NCBI RefSeq assembly: GCF_963675585.1
Contig: NZ_OY776413.1
Location: 310,001-374,000 of the forward strand
Reading direction: 5' to 3'
Source: an uncultured Draconibacterium sp.
GTDB lineage: Bacteria; Bacteroidota; Bacteroidia; Bacteroidales; Prolixibacteraceae
Length of the DNA: 64,000 nucleotides
The translations under genes were made by a program, and so were the position numbers. Shown here one piece after another: positions 56,566 to 64,000 of this stretch. The notes under the pieces were generated by a model. That model saw only the letters and a program-made list of their open reading frames with translations. It ran no database searches and had not been told where the DNA came from. Position 1 is the first letter of the stretch; every line of letters starts with the position of its first letter.

Positions 56566-56940
56566 ATGGATTTTAAAGATTTGTTGGCGTATAAAAAAGG
56601 TTTTCAGTTGGCGATGCAGATTTATGAATTATCAAAATCTTTTCCAAAAGAAGAAAAATATTCTTTGACTGATCAGATAAGACGTTCTTCTCGTTCAACA
56701 TGTGCAAATCTTGCAGAAGCTTACCGCAAAAGAATCTATCCAAAACACTTTATTGCAAAACTAACTGATTCTGATGGAGAAAACAGTGAAACCGATGTAT
56801 TGTTGGATTTTGCAAAAGAATGTAAATACATTTCCAATGAACAACATTCCTCGCTTCATTCGGAGTGTATTGAAATTGGCAAACTGATTAACTTTATGAT
56901 TAATAACCCTGATAAATTTGGGAGTAATCAATTGGTTTAA
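56566..56940 (+). CDS. Four-helix-bundle protein, copy 1, inside the export locus
   Basis: A 124-residue protein of the four-helix-bundle family first seen in 23S rRNA intervening sequences (MDFKDLLAYKKGFQLAMQIY; QIRRSSRSTCANLAEAYRK). The start at 56566 is preferred over the upstream frame that overlaps the HlyD gene. It lies between the HlyD and ABC genes with repeat-like spacers on both sides, so it looks like an inserted element rather than a functional part of the transporter. Function unknown. Confidence 0.85.
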   Translation: MDFKDLLAYKKGFQLAMQIYELSKSFPKEEKYSLTDQIRRSSRSTCANLAEAYRKRIYPKHFIAKLTDSDGENSETDVLLDFAKECKYISNEQHSSLHSECIEIGKLINFMINNPDKFGSNQLV

Positions 56941-56943
56941 ATA

Positions 56944-56964
56944 ACTGAGACTGAGACTGAGACT
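56944..56964. repeat. Short tandem repeat around GAGACT
   Basis: Three tandem GAGACT units directly after the four-helix-bundle gene copy 1. Confidence 0.5.
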
Positions 56965-56974
56965 AAAGAAAAAC

Positions 56975-57883
56975 ATGATAGAAATACAAAACATAAGCAA
57001 ATCATACAAAGAGCTTGAAGCACTAAAGGACATTTCGCTGAAGGTAGATCGCGGTGAACTGTTTGGTTTGATTGGCCCTGACGGCGCCGGGAAAACCACA
57101 TTGCTCAGGATACTTACAACCTTACTGCTCCCCGATTCGGGAAATGCAAAAATGGATGGGTTGGAGATTTGTAAGGACTTTAAGAAAGTAAGACATATTA
57201 TCGGATACATGCCCGGACGTTTTTCGTTGTATCAGGATTTGAGTGTGGAAGAAAATCTGAATTTTTTTGCTACCGTTTTTGGTACAACCGTGGACGAGAA
57301 TTACGATCTTATTCGTGACATTTATTACCAGATTGAGCCCTTTAAAAAACGTCGCGCCGGAAAACTTTCGGGAGGAATGAAACAAAAACTGGCGTTATCT
57401 TGCGCGCTAATTCACAAGCCAAAAATTCTTATACTCGATGAACCAACAACGGGTGTCGACGCCGTTTCAAGAAAAGAATTCTGGGAGATGCTAAAAAACC
57501 TGCAAAAGAAAGACATTACCATTTTGGTTTCTACACCGTACATGGACGAAGCCGATTTGTGTGATCGTGTAGCTCTCATCCAAAACGGAAAAATACTTGA
57601 TATTGACACGCCCGCACGAATTACTGAAAAATTCCCGCGTAAAATAATCCAAGTTCATTCGAAAAACATGTATAAACTGATTAATGATTTGCGTGCTTTT
57701 GAAAAGGCTGAAGCCGTTTATGCTTTTGGTCAGTTTGCCCATTTCACAGGCCTAAACGACGAAACCGAATGCAATGAACTGGATGTTTACCTCCACAAAC
57801 TGGGACACAAAGAGGTGTTGGTGGAAGAGATTCATCCGGGAATTGAAGATGTATTTATGAATTTGATGGAAAGCCACGAATGA
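56975..57883 (+). CDS. ABC transporter ATP-binding protein
   Basis: A 302-residue ABC ATPase: Walker A GPDGAGKTT, signature LSGGMKQKLALSC, Walker B ILILDEPTTGVD and a C-terminal extension of about 70 residues. It starts 34 bases after the four-helix-bundle gene and powers export with the neighbouring ATPase and permeases. Confidence 0.92.
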   Translation: MIEIQNISKSYKELEALKDISLKVDRGELFGLIGPDGAGKTTLLRILTTLLLPDSGNAKMDGLEICKDFKKVRHIIGYMPGRFSLYQDLSVEENLNFFATVFGTTVDENYDLIRDIYYQIEPFKKRRAGKLSGGMKQKLALSCALIHKPKILILDEPTTGVDAVSRKEFWEMLKNLQKKDITILVSTPYMDEADLCDRVALIQNGKILDIDTPARITEKFPRKIIQVHSKNMYKLINDLRAFEKAEAVYAFGQFAHFTGLNDETECNELDVYLHKLGHKEVLVEEIHPGIEDVFMNLMESHE

Positions 57884-57905
57884 TAATGCAAGCGCCAGAA
57901 AGAGT

Positions 57906-58628
57906 ATGAAAGAAAAGATAATTACAGTAAAAAACATGGTGAAAAAGTTTGGCGATTTCACTGCGAACGACAATCTAACGTTTGACGTGTACAAAGGCGA
58001 AATTTTCGGATTCCTTGGTGCAAACGGAGCCGGTAAAACAACAGCTATACGCATTCTCTGTGGACTCTCGTCGCCAACATCGGGAGAAATGAATGTGGCA
58101 GGTTTCGATATTTACAGGGAAACAGAAAAAATTAAAAAGAACATTGGCTACATGAGCCAGAAATTTTCGCTTTACGAAGATCTTACTGTATCGGAAAACA
58201 TAAAACTATACGCAGGTATTTATGGTATTTCAGTAAAAAAAAGAAAGGAAAAAGAAAAAGAACTGCTGAAAAAACTGGAACTGGAAGCCGTTAAAAATAA
58301 ATTAATCGGGGACTTGCCTTTGGGATGGAAACAAAAGCTGGCCTTTTCGGTGGCCATATTCCACGATCCTAAAATTGTGTTTCTCGACGAACCCACCGGA
58401 GGTGTTGATCCGGTAACCCGCCGAAAATTCTGGGATTTGATTTACGAAGCAGCAAACAACGGAATTACGGTTTTTGTAACCACGCACTACATGGACGAAG
58501 CCGAATACTGCAACCGTGTTTCAATTATGGATGCCGGTAAAATTGAAGCACTCGACACTCCTGCAAAATTGAAAGAAAAATACAAGGCCAAAAATATGGA
58601 CGAAGTGTTTATAAAAATAGCAAGATAA
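57906..58628 (+). CDS. ABC transporter ATP-binding protein
   Basis: A 240-residue ABC ATPase with Walker A GANGAGKTT and Walker B IVFLDEPTGGVDPV. The signature position reads LPLGWKQKLAFSV, with a leucine-proline substitution before the glycine. It is the second ATPase of the locus, as in YbhF-like efflux systems where the two are often fused. Confidence 0.9.
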   Translation: MKEKIITVKNMVKKFGDFTANDNLTFDVYKGEIFGFLGANGAGKTTAIRILCGLSSPTSGEMNVAGFDIYRETEKIKKNIGYMSQKFSLYEDLTVSENIKLYAGIYGISVKKRKEKEKELLKKLELEAVKNKLIGDLPLGWKQKLAFSVAIFHDPKIVFLDEPTGGVDPVTRRKFWDLIYEAANNGITVFVTTHYMDEAEYCNRVSIMDAGKIEALDTPAKLKEKYKAKNMDEVFIKIAR

Positions 58629-58631
58629 CAC

Positions 58632-58700
58632 AGCTGCAAGTCGCAAGCGACAAGCCTCAAGTAGGAAAGGCTTGCAGCTTGTGGCTAATAGCTAATAGCT
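58632..58700. repeat. Inverted repeat region with GCTGCAAG/CTTGCAGC
   Basis: GCTGCAAG (58633-58640) and CTTGCAGC (58671-58678) face each other, followed by two GCTAATA copies. Related words occur at 59818-59840 and 60252-60285, next to the second four-helix-bundle gene. Confidence 0.6.
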
Positions 58701-58707
58701 TAAATAC

Positions 58708-59814
58708 ATGAAACAACTTATATCCTTCATAAAAAAAGAATTCTACCACATTTTTCGCGATCCGCGAACGATGCTCATCCTGTTTGGAATTCCTGTTGCT
58801 CAACTTCTGATTTTCGGAACGGTAATTAAAAGCGAAATTACCGACATTCACATTGCCATTTACGATCAGGCAAAAGACAAAACAAGTCAGGAAATCACGC
58901 ATAAACTTTTATCATCGGGTTACTTTATTTTGGATAAAAACCTTGAGAACATGGATGATATTGATGCCATTTTCAAAAAAGGGAAAGTACGTGAAGTGAT
59001 TGTTTTTAAAACTGATTTTGGCAAAAACCTTGTAAAAGAAGGCACTGCCGAAATGCAGCTTATTGCCGATGCTTCCGATCCGAATACTGCAAAACTAGCC
59101 ATTGGCTACACTTCGGCGATTGTAAACGACTACATAAAAAAATTGTATCCCGAAATGAAAATGCCGATGCAAATAACACCTGAAGTACGTATGTATTTTA
59201 ACGAGGAAATGCAAAGTGCCTACATGTTTGTTCCGGGGGTAATGGCAATGATTTTAATGCTTATTTCGGCCATGATGACGTCTATTTCAATCACTCGCGA
59301 AAAGGAACTCGGAACCATGGAAATCCTTTTGGTTTCGCCACTAAAACCGGCACAAATAATTGTCGGGAAAGTAATTCCATACCTATTATTATCAATCGCC
59401 AACGCGTTTGTAATTGTGTTAATGGGGCGTTTTGTTTTTGGAGTTCCAATCACCGGTAGCTTTATTTTGCTAATGCTCGAAACCATTCTGTTTATAATGA
59501 TGGCTTTGTGTTTGGGAATATTAATTTCAACTGTGGCAAAAAATCAGATGGTTGCCATGTTTATTTCAATGATTGGATTATTGCTGCCAACCATGTTGTT
59601 GTCAGGCTTTATTTTTCCGGTTAAAAACATGCCCATTCCGCTACAGGTACTTAGCCATGCTATGCCGGCAAAATATTTCATTACCATTATTCGCGGAATT
59701 ATGCTGAAAGGCGTCGGACTATTTTATATCTGGAAAGAAACAGCTGTGTTAACTGGAATGACTTTGTTTTTTATTGCACTGAGTGTGAGGAAGTTTAAGA
59801 TTAGGTTGGAGTAG
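58708..59814 (+). CDS. ABC-2 type permease
   Basis: A 368-residue membrane protein with the ABC-2 permease pattern: an N-terminal membrane helix, a large extracytoplasmic domain and five helices from about residue 175 on. Typical pieces are KEFYHIFRDPRTMLILFGIP and EKELGTMEILLVSPLKP. It is one half of the export channel. Confidence 0.92.
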   Translation: MKQLISFIKKEFYHIFRDPRTMLILFGIPVAQLLIFGTVIKSEITDIHIAIYDQAKDKTSQEITHKLLSSGYFILDKNLENMDDIDAIFKKGKVREVIVFKTDFGKNLVKEGTAEMQLIADASDPNTAKLAIGYTSAIVNDYIKKLYPEMKMPMQITPEVRMYFNEEMQSAYMFVPGVMAMILMLISAMMTSISITREKELGTMEILLVSPLKPAQIIVGKVIPYLLLSIANAFVIVLMGRFVFGVPITGSFILLMLETILFIMMALCLGILISTVAKNQMVAMFISMIGLLLPTMLLSGFIFPVKNMPIPLQVLSHAMPAKYFITIIRGIMLKGVGLFYIWKETAVLTGMTLFFIALSVRKFKIRLE

Positions 59815-59817
59815 AAA

Positions 59818-59840
59818 AGCTACAAGCTGCAAGCTGCAAG
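59818..59840. repeat. Tandem GCAAGCT-type repeat
   Basis: AAGCTACAAGCTGCAAGCTG-type units, three in tandem, between the first permease and the second four-helix-bundle gene. Confidence 0.6.
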
Positions 59841-59894
59841 GGAGAAGCTTACCATTAGATTTAAAGGTGAATTTTAATCCCAAAAATAAATTAT

Positions 59895-60245
59895 ATGAAA
59901 AATTTCAAAAATTTGAATATTTGGAGAAAAGGAATAGACCTGGTAGTAAATGTTTATATAAAATCGAAACAGTTTCCGAAAGAGGAAATTTATGGAATAA
60001 CAAGCCAAATGAGACGTGCTGCTGTTTCAATTCCTTCAAATATTGCCGAAGGTTCTGGCAGAAATTCTGATAAAGATTTTAATCGTTTTTTAGATATTTC
60101 ACTTGGTTCTTCATTCGAATTAGAAACGCAATTAATAATTGCACATGAACTCGAATTTCTTTCAGACAAGGATTTTAACGAACTGAATGAAAAAGTAATA
60201 GAAGAACAAAAAATGATTACCGGATTACAAAAAAGTTTAAAATAA
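59895..60245 (+). CDS. Four-helix-bundle protein, copy 2, inside the export locus
   Basis: A 116-residue member of the four-helix-bundle family (NLNIWRKGIDLVVNVYIKSK; GITSQMRRAAVSIPSNIAEG). It sits between the two permeases of one transporter, flanked by GCAAGCT-like repeats. It is related to but diverged from the copy at 56566-56940. Function unknown. Confidence 0.88.
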   Translation: MKNFKNLNIWRKGIDLVVNVYIKSKQFPKEEIYGITSQMRRAAVSIPSNIAEGSGRNSDKDFNRFLDISLGSSFELETQLIIAHELEFLSDKDFNELNEKVIEEQKMITGLQKSLK

Positions 60246-60251
60246 TCCAGA

Positions 60252-60285
60252 GCGACTTGAAGCTTGTCGCTTGTAACTTGAAGCT
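60252..60285. repeat. GCTTG/CAAGC repeat after four-helix-bundle copy 2
   Basis: CGACTTGAAGCTTGTCGCTTGTAACTTGAAGCT-type words share units with the repeats at 58632 and 59818. Confidence 0.5.
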
Positions 60286-60290
60286 ATATT

Positions 60291-61409
60291 ATGAGAACAA
60301 TACGATACATTCTTCAAAAAGAATTCAGGCAAATATTTCGGAACAAAACCATGTTACCCATGATTTTTATGGTTCCGATCATGCAAATGCTACTGCTGGT
60401 TTTTGCAGCCACTTACGACATAAAACGAATCGATCTTGTTGTGGTTGATCATGACCTGTCATCGACATCACGTGAACTGATTGCCAAATTCGACGGTATA
60501 CCCTTTTTTAATGTGGTAAAACTAGAGCAGTCGGAGAAACTGGCCGAAGCCAATTTACTAAAAGACGAAGGTGATGCAGTGCTGATTTTTCCAACCAATT
60601 TTGAGAGGAACTTGATTCGCGACGATAAAACGCAGGTGCACCTTCTGATTAATGCCATCGAGAGCAACTCTGCTCAGCTCATTTTTTCGTATTCGTCGAA
60701 TATTATAGCCGGGTACAATAAACACATTATTACTGAATGGAAGGGTATTCCTGAATTTACTCCACCGTCGCAGGTAAAAATCTCTGAAAATTACTGGTAC
60801 AACCCCGAACTGGACTACAAATGGTTTATGGCTCCGGGAATTCTGGCCGTTCTTGTAACGGTTATCGGAATGTTTATGTCGGGAATGAATTTAGTTCGCG
60901 AAAAAGAAATAGGCACCATCGAACAACTCAACGTAACACCGGTAAAAAAATACCAGTTTATAATTGGCAAACTGGTTCCGTTTTGGGTAATCGGGCTTTT
61001 CGACCTGGCCTTTGGCTTAACCATTGCCTGGCTGGTATTTGATTTGCCGATAGTTGGCAGCTTGTTTACCTTGTTTTTTATGGCAGGCGTTTATTTGATC
61101 AGCGTATTGGGATTGGGGCTTTTTATTTCAACCGTAACCGATACCCAACAACAAGTTATGTTTGTAGCTTTCTTTTTTATGATGATTTTTATTTTGATGG
61201 GCGGTATTTTTACACCTGTTGAGAGTATGCCGGTGTGGGCACAAAAAATTGACCATTTAAACCCGATCTATTATTTTATGCGAATCATGCGGATGGTTGT
61301 GCTAAAGGGATCAGGCTTTTTCGACTTGATAAAAGAATTTATTGCACTACTTATTTTAGGAATTACATTTTTGAGTCTGGCAATTTGGAGGTATCGAAAA
61401 ACGGCTTAA
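60291..61409 (+). CDS. ABC-2 type permease
   Basis: A 372-residue permease related to the one at 58708 (KEFRQIFRNKTMLPMIFMVP; EKEIGTIEQLNVTPVKK). The two permeases, two ATPases, HlyD and TolC proteins complete a tripartite export system, resembling YbhFSR-type multidrug efflux. The likely regulator is the TetR gene at 53570. Confidence 0.92.
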   Translation: MRTIRYILQKEFRQIFRNKTMLPMIFMVPIMQMLLLVFAATYDIKRIDLVVVDHDLSSTSRELIAKFDGIPFFNVVKLEQSEKLAEANLLKDEGDAVLIFPTNFERNLIRDDKTQVHLLINAIESNSAQLIFSYSSNIIAGYNKHIITEWKGIPEFTPPSQVKISENYWYNPELDYKWFMAPGILAVLVTVIGMFMSGMNLVREKEIGTIEQLNVTPVKKYQFIIGKLVPFWVIGLFDLAFGLTIAWLVFDLPIVGSLFTLFFMAGVYLISVLGLGLFISTVTDTQQQVMFVAFFFMMIFILMGGIFTPVESMPVWAQKIDHLNPIYYFMRIMRMVVLKGSGFFDLIKEFIALLILGITFLSLAIWRYRKTA

Positions 61410-61807
61410 ACACTTGTAACGACCGTATATTGATTGCGCGAAATAATCTCTCCATTAAAATCTACTTTCCGTGGCAACGTAAAATTTGTTTTGTCATTTC
61501 ATTTCTGCGATCAAAGTCGTCTAAGTAACGGCGGGTTAAAAAGATTTTTCATGGTTGTTATTTGCAAGTCTGAGCTATTTATACAACTCAATTTTCAGAA
61601 ACATCATAAAATTAAATCCATTGGGATAAAGACTTTTCTCTAAAAATATGAACTTGTACTGCCCAATTGTTTTTCATACCATAAGTAAACATAAAACATA
61701 TACTACATTATTTGAATTTAGGAAATACACAATCGAAAGTTCAATTATTGATGAGTATATTTACCTGCGTTACTTTACACTTTATCCGACTTTTAAACGC
61801 TAAATAA
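61410..61807. other. Gene-free spacer
   Basis: 398 bp between the second permease and the LytTR gene. A 69-codon frame is open here but has no family resemblance. No RNA, hairpin or repeat is evident. Confidence 0.5.
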
Positions 61808-62641
61808 ATGCAATTGAAAAAGAGTTTTCTAAAACAGAACATTCCATTTACAAGCAATCAAGGTCAAATAATTAATGGCAGTGTTTTTGGCATTTTGGTA
61901 TTTTTTATTCTGGTTGTATTTCAACCTTTCGGTACCCAATCATTTTCAATTCAGTTTAAATCTTTCTTCCTTTTTGGGTATGGTTTTATTACTGCTCTTA
62001 GTTTTGCACTTTTTTACATTGCTGGATCGAAGTGGTTAACAAAATGGTTTAACCCACAAAACTGGACCGTTTTAAAGGAATGTGTTTCGTTTATAGTTCT
62101 TTTCAATTTCATGACAATTTTATGTTTGGTGTATCATCAGCAGCTTATTGGAGGGTATTCCATTACCTGGATTGTTTATTTCCATTTTTTTAAATACAGT
62201 GTAGCTGTGGGAACTTTACCCTTTCTTATTATTTTTTATCACAAGTTCATCTCGAGAAGAGAAAATATAACCATCGAGAAAACAGTTAATACGAAAAAGC
62301 CGCAACTGATTACATTTGAAAGTTCCAATAAAACCGAGAAATCGTTGATTTTAGCAGAGAATGAGATTTTATATTTAAAGTCGGATGGCAATTATGTTGA
62401 GGTTTACAGTTGCAGTAATTCCAAATTAAACAAACATTTGATCCGAAATACCCTGAATACGATGATCTCGCAACTACCTGCCGAGAATTTTTTAAAAATT
62501 CATCGTTCATTTGTTGCCAATTTAAATTTTGCCGAACAAATAGGCTTAAACGGTTCTACTTATGAGTTAACTCTAGCAAATAACATCAAACTACCTGTTT
62601 CAAGAACGCTTGCAAAAACCTTAAAACAAAAGTTAGTATAA
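61808..62641 (+). CDS. LytTR-domain membrane protein
   Basis: A 277-residue protein with four membrane segments in the first 150 residues and a C-terminal LytTR DNA-binding domain (ENEILYLKSDGNYVEVYS; FLKIHRSFVANL). In Bacteroidota this architecture stands for a one-component regulator held at the membrane. No partner kinase is adjacent. It may respond to a membrane cue and act on nearby genes such as the CPBP protease. Confidence 0.88.
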   Translation: MQLKKSFLKQNIPFTSNQGQIINGSVFGILVFFILVVFQPFGTQSFSIQFKSFFLFGYGFITALSFALFYIAGSKWLTKWFNPQNWTVLKECVSFIVLFNFMTILCLVYHQQLIGGYSITWIVYFHFFKYSVAVGTLPFLIIFYHKFISRRENITIEKTVNTKKPQLITFESSNKTEKSLILAENEILYLKSDGNYVEVYSCSNSKLNKHLIRNTLNTMISQLPAENFLKIHRSFVANLNFAEQIGLNGSTYELTLANNIKLPVSRTLAKTLKQKLV

Positions 62642-62845
62642 TTTATCGTTTTTCGAACTTGCAATTCATCCCTTGTTGTTGCAAAACAGCACTTTTGATT
62701 GCAGAACAACACGTAATCCTGCTGTTTATCACTTCCATTTTTTAATACCAAAAAACTGCTTTTTATTTGTTCCAGAATCAACAAACGCTCATTTACAACC
62801 AGATGCGTTTTTACTACAACAACTAAAAATTAAATTATTGGTATC

Positions 62846-63616
62846 ATGAAGCGAAATTTAGTTTACACAACATTACTACTTGTCGGATTTATTGTTTCTT
62901 ATTTTGCATCAAAAATTTTATATTTTTTTAATCCCGCCTGGGCTACGTATTTACCCAAAAATGCTTTCCTGTGGCATACTTCCTGGTTTGTTTTACGTTT
63001 ACTTCCTGTCGCTTGCATTGCAGCACTTGTTTCAAAAAAGAAAATATTGAGCGATCTTGGTTTAAGTGCTAAATTTCTTCAGCCATTTTTATACGCCTTG
63101 TTATTTACAATGCCTATGTTTATTGGGTTTGCCCTTGTAGGGAAGGTAAACTCGGAGTTCAATTTCAATAAAGTATCTTCGAATTGCATATATCCCGGAA
63201 TATTTGAAGAAATTTTGGTACGTAGCTTTCTAATCGGATTGTTATTTCGTCGTTTAAAATGGGGATTTATACCTGCCTCACTACTGGGAGCACTATTTTT
63301 CGGTGCCTGGCATATTTACCAGGGACACGACCTGTTAAGCTCTATATCTGCCTTTTTAGTCACAGCCGCCGGTTCAATTTGGTTTGGGTGGTTATATCTG
63401 GAATGGCGTTTTAACGCTTGGATTAATATATGTCTTCATATTCTGATGAACTTTAGCTGGCTTTTATTTAGTGTTGAAGGTGGAGCTTCCGGAACTATTT
63501 GGGCAAATGTTTTTAGAATACTAACGGTTGTAATTTCAATTTTACTCACTATCAAAATACAATCAAAAAAGAAAGGATTTATAGTGAATAGAAAAACACT
63601 TTGGAGCAATGCCTAA
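62846..63616 (+). CDS. CPBP-family intramembrane metalloprotease
   Basis: A 256-residue protein with about seven membrane segments and the CPBP motifs: FEEILVRSFLIG (EExxxR), FFGAWHIYQG (FxxxH) and CLHILMNFSW (HxxxN). Relatives process prenylated proteins or are linked to peptide maturation and immunity. The substrate here is not known. Confidence 0.87.
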   Translation: MKRNLVYTTLLLVGFIVSYFASKILYFFNPAWATYLPKNAFLWHTSWFVLRLLPVACIAALVSKKKILSDLGLSAKFLQPFLYALLFTMPMFIGFALVGKVNSEFNFNKVSSNCIYPGIFEEILVRSFLIGLLFRRLKWGFIPASLLGALFFGAWHIYQGHDLLSSISAFLVTAAGSIWFGWLYLEWRFNAWINICLHILMNFSWLLFSVEGGASGTIWANVFRILTVVISILLTIKIQSKKKGFIVNRKTLWSNA

Positions 63617-63702
63617 TTTATTCCAGAAAAGAAAATGAGGAATATCAGACCAGACTTTATTATTTTCCATGTAGTTCGATCCAAGAAAAGAAAGGGTGTA
63701 AA

Positions 63703-64000
63703 TTACAATTCAATTTTAAAAAACAAGGCAGGGGTAAACGGAACTGCATCGGCATAAATCCCAACCAGACTAATATCGTCGACAGTGGTTCCAACAATGT
63801 TTGCATACTTTATATTGTTGGTGTTAAATACGTTTAAAATCGAAATACCTGCTTCGGCTCTTACGTTCCCGGGTTTAAACTTGTATACCAACGATGTGTC
63901 CAGACGTTTATAGGGCTGATTTGCATTGGTTCCCTCTTCGGTTTCAAAACTGAAACGTGCAAAACCAGAACCATAAATATAATTGGCTGAGAAATAAAAT
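63703..64000 (-). CDS. TonB-dependent receptor, C-terminal end (cut by window edge)
   Basis: The minus strand encodes the last 98 residues of an outer-membrane beta-barrel: SANYIYGSGFARFSF, then LDTSLVYKFKPGN, ISILNVFNTNN and a C-terminal FFKIEL ending in an aromatic-rich strand. This is the usual end of a TonB-dependent receptor. The rest of the gene lies beyond the window. Confidence 0.83.
   Translation of the reverse strand, partial: FYFSANYIYGSGFARFSFETEEGTNANQPYKRLDTSLVYKFKPGNVRAEAGISILNVFNTNNIKYANIVGTTVDDISLVGIYADAVPFTPALFFKIEL

Noticed and set aside
61434-61643. A 69-codon frame in the spacer before the LytTR gene
   Set aside because: It has no start-site support, no family resemblance and atypical composition.

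Overview
The window looks like a Bacteroidota chromosome, probably of the Marinilabiliales/Prolixibacteraceae type (inference). The signs are TAnnTTTG-type -7 promoter elements, A-rich leaders without strong Shine-Dalgarno sites, and family-typical genes (DUF2027-Smr, DUF4301, DUF4197, DUF3857 pairs, a LytTR membrane regulator, a TonB-dependent receptor tail). I see no tRNA or rRNA gene. The 5' part of the RNase P RNA lies at the left edge on the minus strand.

Layout. 1-5678 is core: rnpB (partial), an Smr protein, a QueA-type enzyme, an AMP-forming acyl-CoA ligase, a stand-alone trpB and a terminator. 6155-29806 is a 23.7-kb accessory block that I read as an integron-like gene-cassette array without an integrase. 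29807-64000 is core again: ABC-F protein, YwbE-like, HI0933-family flavoprotein, patatin, DUF1697, QueG-like Fe-S protein, YgiQ radical SAM, a frameshifted DUF4197 lipoprotein, a PAS protein, a DUF3857 pair inside a 64-bp direct repeat, a TIGR01212 radical SAM protein, DUF4301, TPR, DUF368, aroE plus a tyrosine phosphatase (both frameshifted in this sequence), MaoC, an EamA transporter, DUF1080, a TetR-TolC-HlyD-ABC-2 export locus with two inserted four-helix-bundle genes, LytTR, a CPBP protease and the end of a TonB-dependent receptor.

The array is the main discovery. It holds 15 intact units and two truncated ones, every gene on the plus strand. Sixteen attC-like sites remain, each 130-141 bp (196 bp in one family), running from an R''-like box ending AAC to an R'-like box starting GTT. 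In each of the 15 intact units the first 9-10 bases, starting with the G before the crossover, are the exact reverse complement of that unit's own R'' box near its 3' end. They do not in general match the next unit. This is the signature left when circular cassettes insert by recombination at G^TT. Cassette cargo includes a Hachiman-type HamA/HamB pair with a third gene, a KAP-NACHT double NTPase, GNAT + DUF1330, DUF1835, DUF4279, a GldM-like lipoprotein and several membrane proteins. There are also two families of cassettes without convincing genes: a 982-bp one present twice and a 673-bp one present three times. An IS21-family element has landed in the array and fused the remnants of two cassettes. 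No integrase gene lies in the window, so any activity would need one elsewhere.
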